In this document: positions 16,922 to 23,414 of the stretch, piece by piece
Position numbering within the stretch: the first letter of the stretch is position 1
Layout: each line of letters opens with the position of its first letter
DNA from: an uncultured Clostridia bacterium
GTDB lineage: Bacteria; Bacillota; Clostridia; UBA1381
Length of the DNA: 27,486 nt
Direction of reading: 5' to 3'
Assembly (NCBI GenBank): GCA_934487205.1
Contig: CAKSRS010000037.1
Coordinates: 1 to 27,486 of the forward strand
Program-made: the position numbers and the translations under genes
Notes under the pieces: generated by a model
What the model saw: only the letters and a program-made list of their open reading frames with translations
Databases searched by the model: none
What the model was told of the DNA's origin: nothing

Positions 16922-18058
16922 TTATTTATTTTTTTCCTCGTTCAGCTTTGCAAGGAGTTTTTCAATTCTCTGCGCCGGAACAAGAAGATTGCTGATTGTA
17001 TCATCATGATTCAATGTATTTATGATAAGCGAAATATATTTCGACATATCAACTTCACAGTACCATTCTTTTTCAAACAATTCGGGAATACGATATACGA
17101 GATTGGTCGTGAATACCTTTGTAATCTCGCCCTTTTCATATGCTTCGTCAAACTTTTCGAGTCCGTTGCAGAAAAGTCCGAAAGCCGTAAAGATAAATAT
17201 TCTTTTTGCGCCCTGCTCTTTAAGTTTTCTGCCGATTTCAAGCACAGATTCGCCGCTTGAAATCATATCGTCAATAATCATAACGTCTTTGCCCGCAACA
17301 TCTCTGCCAAGGTAAACATGAGCCTCTATTGGGTTCTTTCCGTCAACAATTATTGAGTAATTTCTCCTCTTGTAGTACATGCCCAAATCAAGACCCAGCA
17401 CCGATGAATAATACATAGCGCGTTTCATGCCGCCTTCATCTGGCGAAATAACGATTGTATCTTCTTTATCAAAGGAAATATCCGGAACCTGCCTTGACAG
17501 CGCCTTTATCATTTGATATGTCGTCTGTACATCATCAAAACCTGACAGCGGTATTGCATTTTGCACTCTTGCGTCATGCGCATCGAATGTAATAATATTC
17601 GAAACCCCCATTTGAACAAGCTCCTGCAGCGCCATTGCACAGTCGAGCGATTCTCTTGCCGTACGGCGGTGCTGTCTGCCTTCGTATAGCATCGGCATTA
17701 CAACGGTAACGCGTCTTGCTTTTCCCGAAATTGCGGCAATAATTCTCTTTAAATCCTGATAATGGTCATCAGGACTCATACGGTTTTCAACGCCGTACAT
17801 ATTATATGTGATGCCGTGATTAAACATATCGCATATAATATAAACGTCATGCCCTCTGACCGTCTCATTAATAACGCACTTTGCCTCGCCCGAACCGAAT
17901 CGCGGACATTTTATATGCGTTATATAGCTGTCCTCGTCCTCATAATCCTTGCGGAACTGACGCAGATACCAGTCAATCTTGTCCGTAATCTCCTCACAGC
18001 CGCGCATGCTGATGATGCTTAGTCTGCCGTAAATAGACTTATTTGTGTTTTCTTCCAT
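16922..18058 (-). CDS. prs: Divergent, long ribose-phosphate pyrophosphokinase
   Basis: Predicted to make PRPP from ribose-5-phosphate and ATP for purine, pyrimidine, histidine and NAD synthesis. The protein has 378 residues against about 315 in the classical enzyme, with an N-terminal extension. Equivalent motifs are recognisable but altered: VVMPMLYEGRQHRR for the ATP loop (usually ...YARQDR), TFDAHDARVQN around the conserved histidine, ISPDEGG, YKRR with the catalytic Lys-Arg, and a PRPP loop VMIIDDMISSGES (usually DDxIDTAGT). ATG 18058 has GGGAGGAAT upstream. It is monocistronic, with its own promoter and terminator. Another phosphoribosyl-type activity is possible. Confidence 0.85.
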   Translation of the reverse strand: MEENTNKSIYGRLSIISMRGCEEITDKIDWYLRQFRKDYEDEDSYITHIKCPRFGSGEAKCVINETVRGHDVYIICDMFNHGITYNMYGVENRMSPDDHYQDLKRIIAAISGKARRVTVVMPMLYEGRQHRRTARESLDCAMALQELVQMGVSNIITFDAHDARVQNAIPLSGFDDVQTTYQMIKALSRQVPDISFDKEDTIVISPDEGGMKRAMYYSSVLGLDLGMYYKRRNYSIIVDGKNPIEAHVYLGRDVAGKDVMIIDDMISSGESVLEIGRKLKEQGAKRIFIFTAFGLFCNGLEKFDEAYEKGEITKVFTTNLVYRIPELFEKEWYCEVDMSKYISLIINTLNHDDTISNLLVPAQRIEKLLAKLNEEKNK

Positions 18059-18103
18059 GATATTCCTCCCGTATTCAAAAAAAATGCACTGTTTACATAT
18101 ATA

Positions 18104-18132
18104 TTTATACCATATTTCGGCATTTTTTGCAA
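18104..18132 (-). promoter_or_regulatory. Promoter of the PRPP synthetase gene
   Basis: TTGCAA (18127-18132), a 17-bp spacer, and TATAAA (18104-18109) preceded by TGG as an extended -10. Predicted leader is about 38 nt. An inverted repeat CTACAA/TTGTAG lies about 26 bp upstream at 18158-18171. Confidence 0.7.
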
Positions 18133-18184
18133 GGTGAAATATTAATATCGTCAAACCCTACAAAATTGTAGTGCTAATAATGGT

Positions 18185-18730
18185 TTATTTGTACATTTTT
18201 GTAACGCCGTGCGACGATAGAAATTTCATGATAAAATACAACACTATCACTTCAAAAACAAGCGTACTGATATTCTTGATAAAATGGCTTGAAAGATACA
18301 CAAGATATCCCTTACCCGTTATCACAGAAAGCCAATATGCGTTTAATAATGTGTTCATGAGCATATTTACTAAAAATTTCGCCGCAGCTGCGCGCAAAAG
18401 CAGCCATTTTCCTTCCGTGCGATACAGGCACAGACCGTAAATAAGTCCCGATAACACCGCGGTAACCGTAAATCCCGGGAAGAAACTACCCGACGGAAAC
18501 ACCTGCGCGCCGATTACGTCGCCGCAAAGTCCGACAGCCATAGCCGGAACAGGCCCAAAAAGCCATCCGGTTAGAGCCATCGGAATGAATGTGAAAGTAA
18601 TGCGCAGCTGCGGCGTAAGCTGCAGTTTCATTGCATACAGTGCCACATACATTGCCGTCATAATCGCCGATGCACACAAAATCTTTGTGCTTTTAAAGTT
18701 TTTTGCAGACTGAATAAAATTTTTAAACAT
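18185..18730 (-). CDS. folT: Folate-family ECF transporter S component (FolT)
   Basis: Substrate-binding membrane subunit of an energy-coupling-factor vitamin importer, predicted to bind folates. The 181 residues are mostly hydrophobic (about six membrane segments), with family features LRITFTFIPMALTGWLFGP, GLCGDVIGAQVFPSGSFFPGF and AVLSGLIYGLCLY. ATG 18730 is set by AGGAGGTG upstream; longer in-frame starts run through the riboswitch. The upstream THF riboswitch (18804-18901) independently supports folate as the ligand. No EcfA or EcfT genes are nearby, so it presumably shares a common energising module encoded elsewhere. Confidence 0.93.
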   Translation of the reverse strand: MFKNFIQSAKNFKSTKILCASAIMTAMYVALYAMKLQLTPQLRITFTFIPMALTGWLFGPVPAMAVGLCGDVIGAQVFPSGSFFPGFTVTAVLSGLIYGLCLYRTEGKWLLLRAAAAKFLVNMLMNTLLNAYWLSVITGKGYLVYLSSHFIKNISTLVFEVIVLYFIMKFLSSHGVTKMYK

Positions 18731-18737
18731 AAAAATA

Positions 18738-18808
18738 CACCTCCTGAAAATTTGCTGCTTAATAGAGGTGCAATAAAATATCTTATCAAAAATCCTCTGT
18801 ACGGCAGC
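18738..18808 (-). promoter_or_regulatory. Translational expression platform of the THF riboswitch
   Basis: Downstream of the aptamer two exclusive folds can be read. Fold A: GCUGC (18808-18804, also the 3' arm of P1) pairs with GCAGC (18758-18754), enclosing AGAGG (18798-18794) paired with CCUCU (18768-18764); the ribosome binding site stays free. Fold B: P1 holds GCUGC, and CACCUC (18770-18765) pairs with GAGGUG of the ribosome binding site (18743-18738). Bound folate should therefore shut off translation. Confidence 0.65.
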
Positions 18809-18901
18809 GGGATGCGGACGCCGAACCGCAAGCTGAAAGCCTTTCGTCCGCACGGCAACTCCCCGTCCGCCCGGCACTTTACGCTCGGTATCCTACTCTG
18901 C
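18804..18901 (-). ncRNA. Tetrahydrofolate (THF) riboswitch aptamer
   Basis: The RNA begins GCAGAGUAGGAU and ends CCGCAUCCCGCUGC. P1 is GCAG/CUGC. P2 is GAUACCGA (18892-18885) with UCGGCGUC (18824-18817). The conserved GCGUAAAGUG and the downstream GCGGU flank the central junction. L3 (GGACGGGGAGUUG) can form the family's pseudoknot with J2/1 through GGGA (18863-18860) and UCCC (18812-18809). Layout and conserved blocks match THF riboswitches known upstream of folT. It starts about 5 nt after the predicted transcription start, directly ahead of folT. Confidence 0.9.
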
Positions 18902-18912
18902 AAATTTATTCC

Positions 18913-18941
18913 ATTATACATCATCTCCCACATAATTGCAA
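18913..18941 (-). promoter_or_regulatory. Promoter of the riboswitch-folT transcript
   Basis: TTGCAA (18936-18941), a 17-bp spacer and a perfect TATAAT (18913-18918). Predicted start about 18906, immediately before the aptamer. It is back to back with the plus-strand promoter at 18969. Confidence 0.8.
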
Positions 18942-18968
18942 GACTTTTTTTAAAAAAATCCCCACCGC

Positions 18969-18997
18969 TTGACATAATCGTTAAAATATAATATAAT
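18969..18997 (+). promoter_or_regulatory. Consensus sigma-A promoter
   Basis: TTGACA (18969-18974), exactly 17 bp, TATAAT (18992-18997): a perfect consensus promoter. It faces away from folT and drives the membrane protein-ricT pair, with a leader of about 75 nt. Confidence 0.9.
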
Positions 18998-19014
18998 ATG
19001 TACATAAAATATGT

Positions 19015-19056
19015 GCCGAAACTTTACTTTTTCGGCGTCCGGCAGTAAAAATGCCG
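19015..19056 (+). other. Two adjacent hairpins in the 5' leader
   Basis: GCCGAAA/TTTCGGC (19015-19036) and CGGCA/TGCCG (19040-19056) form two consecutive small stems in the leader of the 19079 gene. The 3' arms of both are partly interchangeable (CGGC with GCCG), so alternative pairing is possible. No known riboswitch class is recognised. Confidence 0.4.
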
Positions 19057-19078
19057 AGCTAACAGATGGGAGAATGAT

Positions 19079-19531
19079 ATGTTTTCAGAAGAACGCAAAC
19101 CCGGTGCAAAGCAGTTCTTTTCAGGGCTTATGCTTATGCTATGCGCATACACCGCGGGGATTTTGCTTAAAGGGCTTTTCCCCAACCATGTTACCGCACA
19201 TACGGTATTTACCATAATTATGTACTGCGCGGCCGTCTATGTGATTTACATACGCTATTCGGCTGTTTACACATACACGCTAAACAAAAAGTCAATCACG
19301 GCGCACGTCCGCGCCGGTCGGCGATGTGATGAAGTCAGCGTAAATTACAATAAGATTAAGCGTATAAAACGCGGCAGATTTTACTGTGTTCCTCTTTCGC
19401 ACAAAACATTTACATCTTCCCTGTTTCCGGGCAGAAACTATTGCTGTATTTTGTACAATAACGAAAAAAGCGCACTTATTATCGAAGTGAGCGATGATTT
19501 TTACAATAAACTTAAGGAGCGTGTCAAATGA
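19079..19531 (+). CDS. Small membrane protein with a PH-like soluble domain
   Basis: Not a family I can name. The 150-residue protein has two hydrophobic segments (about 13-31 and 41-59) after a short charged N-terminus. A soluble basic domain follows, containing YTYTLNKKSITAHVRAG, then KIKRIKRGRFY and NEKSALIIEVSDDF. Alternating beta-rich segments ending in a helix resemble bacterial PH-type domains, which is inference from pattern. GGGAG precedes the ATG. The stop overlaps the ricT start by 4 bp (ATGA), so the two are probably co-translated. It is driven by a perfect consensus promoter. Confidence 0.8.
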   Translation: MFSEERKPGAKQFFSGLMLMLCAYTAGILLKGLFPNHVTAHTVFTIIMYCAAVYVIYIRYSAVYTYTLNKKSITAHVRAGRRCDEVSVNYNKIKRIKRGRFYCVPLSHKTFTSSLFPGRNYCCILYNNEKSALIIEVSDDFYNKLKERVK

Positions 19532-20400
19532 CAAAAATAGTTGGCGTAAGATTTCAGCCGGTAGGTAAAATTTATTATTTCAGCCCCGCCGGACTTGATA
19601 TAAAAGACAATGACAGCGTTATCGTTGAAACATCACGAGGGATTGAACTTGGCAAAGTTGCAATCGGCTTACATGAAATCAATAATAACGAACTGACAAA
19701 ACCTTTGCGTGAAGTAATCCGCATTGCCACACCGGAAGATTTGCAGCATGTAAAGGATAATCACGAAAAAGAACGCGAGGCATTCAAAATCTGTACCGAG
19801 AAGATAAAAAAACATAATCTCGGCATGAAATTGATAGAAGTCGAATACACATTCGACGGCAGTAAAATCTTGTTTTATTTTTCCGCTGAAGGCAGAGTCG
19901 ACTTCCGCGAACTTGTAAAGGACCTTGCAACCGTGTTCCACACAAGAATAGAACTGCGCCAAATCGGCATACGCGACGAATCGAAAATACTCGGAAGCAT
20001 CGGTATATGCGGGCGCGAACTATGCTGTTCCAAATTTTTAAACGAATTTCAGCCTGTTTCAATAAAAATGGCAAAGGAACAAGGGTTATCATTAAATCCC
20101 ACAAAAATTTCCGGCACATGTGGCAGACTTATGTGCTGTCTGAAATATGAACAGGACGCATATGAGGATCTATTGCGCACCACTCCCCGCCAGGGCGCTG
20201 CGGTTATGACGCCGCAAGGGCGCGGTACGGTTGAATATGTCAGCATTTTGAAGGGCATTGCCAAAGTACGCATCGAAAAAGAGAAGGAATCTACTGTCGC
20301 AGAATTTGACGTTAAGGACCTGAAAATCCTGAAAAAAGAAAAAAAAACCGATTTTATTGAAAAAAAAGATGAAGAAATTTTAAAATCACTTGAAGATTGA
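19528..20400 (+). CDS. ricT: PSP1/YaaT family protein RicT
   Basis: Homologue of Bacillus RicT (YaaT), which with RicA and RicF forms an iron-sulfur complex that steers RNase Y mRNA processing and affects sporulation and competence. The 290-residue protein contains the PSP1 domain (about 60-150) and two cysteine clusters, ICGRELCCSKF and GTCGRLMCCLKYE, the presumed [4Fe-4S] ligands. The basic C-terminal tail is charge-rich. RicA and RicF are not in the window. It overlaps the upstream membrane protein by 4 bp, and a ferredoxin promoter begins at its 3' end. A neighbouring DNA replication cluster, often seen in Bacillus, is absent here. Confidence 0.92.
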   Translation: MTKIVGVRFQPVGKIYYFSPAGLDIKDNDSVIVETSRGIELGKVAIGLHEINNNELTKPLREVIRIATPEDLQHVKDNHEKEREAFKICTEKIKKHNLGMKLIEVEYTFDGSKILFYFSAEGRVDFRELVKDLATVFHTRIELRQIGIRDESKILGSIGICGRELCCSKFLNEFQPVSIKMAKEQGLSLNPTKISGTCGRLMCCLKYEQDAYEDLLRTTPRQGAAVMTPQGRGTVEYVSILKGIAKVRIEKEKESTVAEFDVKDLKILKKEKKTDFIEKKDEEILKSLED

Positions 20401-20418
20401 TAAAAAGTGTGATATACT
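20390..20418 (+). promoter_or_regulatory. Promoter of the ferredoxin gene
   Basis: TTGAAG (20390-20395, inside the last codons of ricT), a 17-bp spacer, TATACT (20413-20418). A second -10-like TATTAT lies 5 bp on. The leader is about 25 nt. Confidence 0.7.
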
Positions 20419-20448
20419 ATTATAAACATAATCAAGGAGGTGTTTTAA

Positions 20449-20619
20449 ATGGCTTATAAAATTTCTGACGATTGCATCAGCTGCGGCGCATGCGCTGCCG
20501 AATGTCCCGTAAGTGCTATTTCTGAGGGCGATTCAAAATATGTTATTGATGCTGATACATGTATCGAATGTGGTGCTTGTGCAGGTGTTTGTCCGGTTGG
20601 CGCTCCCGCTCAGGACTAA
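20449..20619 (+). CDS. 2[4Fe-4S] ferredoxin, clostridial type
   Basis: Small soluble electron carrier for anaerobic redox enzymes such as pyruvate:ferredoxin oxidoreductase and hydrogenase. The 56-residue protein has two symmetric cluster motifs: C9-x2-C12-x2-C15-x3-C19-P and C38-x2-C41-x2-C44-x3-C48-P, with a low-complexity acidic/alanine-rich composition. Length and spacing are exactly those of clostridial ferredoxins. It has a strong AAGGAGGTG ribosome binding site 6 nt upstream, its own promoter and its own terminator, as expected for an abundant monocistronic product. Confidence 0.97.
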   Translation: MAYKISDDCISCGACAAECPVSAISEGDSKYVIDADTCIECGACAGVCPVGAPAQD

Positions 20620-20635
20620 TTTTTAAAAATCAGAA

Positions 20636-20680
20636 GAAGCTGCGGCAAAATGTAATTATCTTGCTGCAGTTCTTTTTTTT
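20636..20680 (+). terminator. Terminator of the ferredoxin gene
   Basis: GAAGCTGCGGCA (20636-20647) pairs with TGCTGCAGTTC (20662-20672), 11 bp with one bulged G, followed by eight T residues. Confidence 0.93.
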
Positions 20681-20803
20681 GTCCGAAAAAAACGTACGAC
20701 ATTTATCGTCATTATATATTTCTTTCGTTCCTATTTTTACATACTTCCCCAAAATTTCATGTCACATACGCCGCATTGTGCCGAATAACGTCATTTTCCG
20801 CGA

Positions 20804-20842
20804 TGGATTTATCTGGATTTTCCCAATATAATGTACTATAAT
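20804..20842 (+). promoter_or_regulatory. Doubled promoter-like region before the DUF6514 gene
   Basis: Two perfect TATAAT boxes (20827-20832 and 20837-20842) are each preceded at 17 bp by TGGATT (20804-20809 and 20814-20819). The two sets are offset by exactly 10 bp. The -35 match is weak. The 296-bp gap between the ferredoxin and this gene otherwise shows only the ferredoxin terminator and the leader stem described under the next gene. Confidence 0.45.
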
Positions 20843-20915
20843 AAATATGTGTCGGTCACGGCACTTATTATCACTCAAGACATCATACGGCTCTGCCCGA
20901 CAAGGAGGAATTATT

Positions 20916-21254
20916 TTGCAGAAAGAATTTTACGGTCAGTCATTTGTTGACATTACCGAGGAATCGCAATATACCATGAAACTTACATATTTTTTACTTA
21001 TTGACAATGTTCGCGAAAAATACTGCGACTTAAAGGTATACGGCGCGGAAATTGACAGAGAAAACATCTACCCCAACGGAAAACGCCGGCGCGAATGTAA
21101 AATTATACGTGATTTATTTTTTAAACGCGCCGAGGCTGAAGATTTTGTTAAATGTTTATACAACAACCTTGTAACACCAATCGGATTTAAAAATGTTTTA
21201 TCCGATTATATTGATGAAAAAATCAGTCTGCTTTCCTATGAATCGGGAACTTAA
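20916..21254 (+). CDS. DUF6514 family protein (TTG start)
   Basis: 112-residue soluble protein that resembles DUF6514, a small clostridial family of unknown role. Recognisable traits are the KLTYFLL strand, VYGAEI, the CKIIRDLFFKR segment and the C-terminal NLVTPIGFKNVLSDYIDE. TTG 20916 is chosen because AAGGAGGAA sits 6 nt before it and no suitable ATG follows until the conserved part; an in-frame ATG at 20847 would leave that site inside the gene. It stands alone between two terminators. In the leader TGTCGG (20850-20855) can pair with CCGACA (20897-20902) right beside the ribosome binding site. Confidence 0.78.
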   Translation: MQKEFYGQSFVDITEESQYTMKLTYFLLIDNVREKYCDLKVYGAEIDRENIYPNGKRRRECKIIRDLFFKRAEAEDFVKCLYNNLVTPIGFKNVLSDYIDEKISLLSYESGT

Positions 21255-21268
21255 TTTAAATCCTTTGT

Positions 21269-21300
21269 AAAAGATGACCATATCGTCATCTTTATTTATT
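21269..21300 (+). terminator. Terminator after the DUF6514 gene
   Basis: AAAGATGAC (21270-21278) and GTCATCTTT (21285-21293) form a 9-bp perfect stem with a 6-nt loop, followed by an AT-rich ATTTATT tail. The stem's lower part supplies the T-run. Confidence 0.8.
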
Positions 21301-21325
21301 GCCAATGTATGCATTGTGCATAAAC

Positions 21326-21349
21326 TTTATCATTTTATCACTTTATCAC
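21326..21349 (+). repeat. Three 8-bp tandem repeats abutting the -35 box
   Basis: TTTATCAT, TTTATCAC, TTTATCAC in direct head-to-tail array; the -35 hexamer begins at the next base (21350). Placement suggests an operator or activator site for the ABC transporter operon. No regulator is identified. Confidence 0.7.
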
Positions 21350-21378
21350 TTTACAAAACTAAAGCGTTGTGCTATAAT
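21350..21378 (+). promoter_or_regulatory. Promoter of the amino-acid ABC transporter operon
   Basis: TTTACA (21350-21355), a 17-bp spacer, TATAAT (21373-21378). The leader is about 38 nt to the ATG at 21422. Confidence 0.85.
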
Positions 21379-21421
21379 AGGCTCATAAGTTAAACATCAA
21401 ACAAAAAGGAGAATGAAAAAA

Positions 21422-22264
21422 ATGAAAAAGTTATTATCAGTTTTAATGGCAGGCGTTATGTGCATGAGCATGGCATCATGCGGCAAAAAAGCAAACACGG
21501 ACGGTGAGACATCAGACCTCGCATACGTAAAGGACAAAGGCACAATGACAATCGGCATTACGCTTTTTGCACCGATGGATTACAAGGACGAAAACGGCGA
21601 CCTTATCGGTTTTGACAAGGAACTCGGCGATGCGGTTTGCAAAAAGCTCGGTATCAAACCGGATTTTGTTGAAATCAACTGGGATTCAAAAGAAGTTGAA
21701 CTTAATTCCAAAAACATTGACTGTATCTGGAACGGAATGTGCATAACAGAAGAAAGAAAGCAGAACATGAGCGTTTCCAACCCGTATCTTAAAAATACAC
21801 AGGCTCTTGTTATGAAAAAGGACAAAGCGGCAGACATTCTTGCAAACATCGACGGAATTACACTTGTAGCAGAACAGGGTTCTACAGGCGAAGGCAAAAT
21901 AACAGGCGAAATTCCCGATGATGATACGGTAGTTGTATCGGCAAAAGAATTTTTCAAAAACGCAAACTACACCGGTGTTGATTCAATGGCAAAGGCTCTT
22001 ATGGAAGTTAAGTCCGGAACAGCAGACGCAGCGCTTGTTGACAGCGTATGCGCACTTGCAATGACAGGCGAAGGTACCGATTATTCCGACCTTGTATGCA
22101 ACATGGACAACAACTTCGGCGACCAGGAGTACGGAATTGCATTCAGAAAGGGCAGCGACCTTGCAGACGCAGTAAGCAGCGCAATTTCAGAATTGTATGC
22201 AGACGGCACTGTTGATGAAATCGCAGCAAAGTACAAATTAACGGACGCTCTTATCAAAAAATAA
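21422..22264 (+). CDS. Amino-acid ABC transporter substrate-binding lipoprotein
   Basis: Periplasmic-binding-protein type II (SBP_bac_3, polar amino acid family), anchored outside the membrane as a lipoprotein. The 280 residues start with a signal peptide and a lipobox ending SMASC (lipidated C20). The body shows GTMTIGITLFAPMDY, GFDKELGDAVCKKLG, the CIWNGMCITEERK hinge region and a C-terminal DGTVDEIAAKY. ATG 21422 is preferred to ATG 21413 because AGGAGA would be only about 1 nt from the latter and 10 nt from the former. The ligand within polar amino acids cannot be read from the motifs. First gene of a four-gene operon. Confidence 0.93.
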   Translation: MKKLLSVLMAGVMCMSMASCGKKANTDGETSDLAYVKDKGTMTIGITLFAPMDYKDENGDLIGFDKELGDAVCKKLGIKPDFVEINWDSKEVELNSKNIDCIWNGMCITEERKQNMSVSNPYLKNTQALVMKKDKAADILANIDGITLVAEQGSTGEGKITGEIPDDDTVVVSAKEFFKNANYTGVDSMAKALMEVKSGTADAALVDSVCALAMTGEGTDYSDLVCNMDNNFGDQEYGIAFRKGSDLADAVSSAISELYADGTVDEIAAKYKLTDALIKK

Positions 22265-22282
22265 TTAAACAGCTGTTAAACG

Positions 22283-22312
22283 GAAAAAGCGTACATATGT
22301 GTATGCTTTTTC
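22283..22312 (+). terminator. Intercistronic hairpin after the binding-protein gene
   Basis: GAAAAAGC then GTACA (22283-22295) pair with TGTAT then GCTTTTTC (22300-22312), one long stem with a tiny loop. The T-run is inside the 3' arm rather than after it. It is likely a partial terminator or 3'-end protector giving excess binding protein relative to the downstream genes. A 10-bp palindrome AACAGCTGTT lies just before it. Confidence 0.6.
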
Positions 22313-22333
22313 GTTGCATATCGGAGGTTAATC

Positions 22334-23398
22334 ATGAAGGAAAACAATTTTTGCGGCTATACAATAGGCACCGACGCTTTTAACGAAATACCCAAAATCT
22401 GCTCCCCGCTCGGCAGGCGAGTCCTCATAATCGGCGGCGAAACGGCGCTTTCAAAATCAATTGATAAGCTCTCACGTACCATCGGCGGACAATTTGAAAT
22501 TGCAGACACGGTAATCTACGGTAAGGAATGTTATTCCGCCCGCATGCATGAGCTTTGCGGCAAATACGCCGAAAGCGATATTGATTTCGTTATCGGTGTC
22601 GGCGGCGGAAAGGCTTTGGACACGGCAAAAGGCACGGCATTTCTGCTCGGTAGACCCGTTGTTACAATCCCGACAATTGCCTCCACATGTGCCGCATCGT
22701 CAGCCATGTCGGTGGTTTACACCGAAAATCATATTTTTGAAGGTTTTTGGCACTACGAAAAGCCGGCATATCACTGCTTTATAGACACAAGCATTATTGC
22801 CGCCGCGCCGATTAAATATCTTCGTGCCGGCATAGGCGATACATTGGCAAAATATTATGAGGTTGAATTTTCGGCGCGCGGTGCCAAAAAATCATTTTCG
22901 GACGAAATGGCGCTTTCCGTCAGCCGCATGTGTAATGCGCCCCTGTTCGCGGACGCGCGTGAGTCTCTTGATGATTGCCGCACCGGTAAAATAACCGACG
23001 CGCTCGAAAATGTAATACTTATCATTTTAATCAGCACGGGCATGGTGTCCATGATGATTAACGAAAAGTTCAACGGTGCAGCGGCGCACGCGCTGTTCTA
23101 CGGCTTAACCAATCTTGACGGATTTGAGGAAAAATTCTTGCACGGCGATGTGGTCGGTTATGCGTCCATAGTTCAACTAATGCTGGACGGAAAAACCGAT
23201 GAGGCAATAAAATTAAAAGGTTTCCTTAAGGATATCGGCATAGAAACGACGCTTGCAGAACGCGGAATTATTCCCGAAAGACACGCTTTCGATAAAGTTT
23301 TAAGCTCGGCAATTGCCGACCCGGACATGGAGGTTATTCCATACAAAATAACCGAGGATATGCTCTTTGACGCAATAATTAAGACAGAGAGTCTGTAA
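22334..23398 (+). CDS. Iron-containing alcohol dehydrogenase family oxidoreductase
   Basis: NAD(P)-linked, metal-dependent dehydrogenase of the group III (glycerol dehydrogenase/YbdH-like) family, 354 residues, cytoplasmic. The dinucleotide motif is GVGGGKALDTAKG (88-100). All three expected metal ligands are visible: D169 in GIGDTLAKYYE, H252 in AAAHALFYG and H270 in LHGDVVGYAS, so the enzyme should be active. GGAGG precedes the ATG. It sits between the binding protein and permease of an amino-acid ABC transporter, an unusual place that suggests it acts on the imported compound or a 2-oxo/2-hydroxy acid derived from it. That is inference; the substrate is unknown. Confidence 0.88.
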   Translation: MKENNFCGYTIGTDAFNEIPKICSPLGRRVLIIGGETALSKSIDKLSRTIGGQFEIADTVIYGKECYSARMHELCGKYAESDIDFVIGVGGGKALDTAKGTAFLLGRPVVTIPTIASTCAASSAMSVVYTENHIFEGFWHYEKPAYHCFIDTSIIAAAPIKYLRAGIGDTLAKYYEVEFSARGAKKSFSDEMALSVSRMCNAPLFADARESLDDCRTGKITDALENVILIILISTGMVSMMINEKFNGAAAHALFYGLTNLDGFEEKFLHGDVVGYASIVQLMLDGKTDEAIKLKGFLKDIGIETTLAERGIIPERHAFDKVLSSAIADPDMEVIPYKITEDMLFDAIIKTESL

Positions 23399-23414
23399 TT
23401 TGGAGGACACATTT

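Noticed and set aside
18731..18877. An extended folT start or a short coding region through the leader
   Set aside because: The stretch is occupied by the THF riboswitch and its platform; the ribosome binding site fixes the start at 18730.
20620..20803. A possible small gene between the ferredoxin and the DUF6514 gene
   Set aside because: No open frame with a start signal was seen; only the terminator and AT-rich spacer are present.
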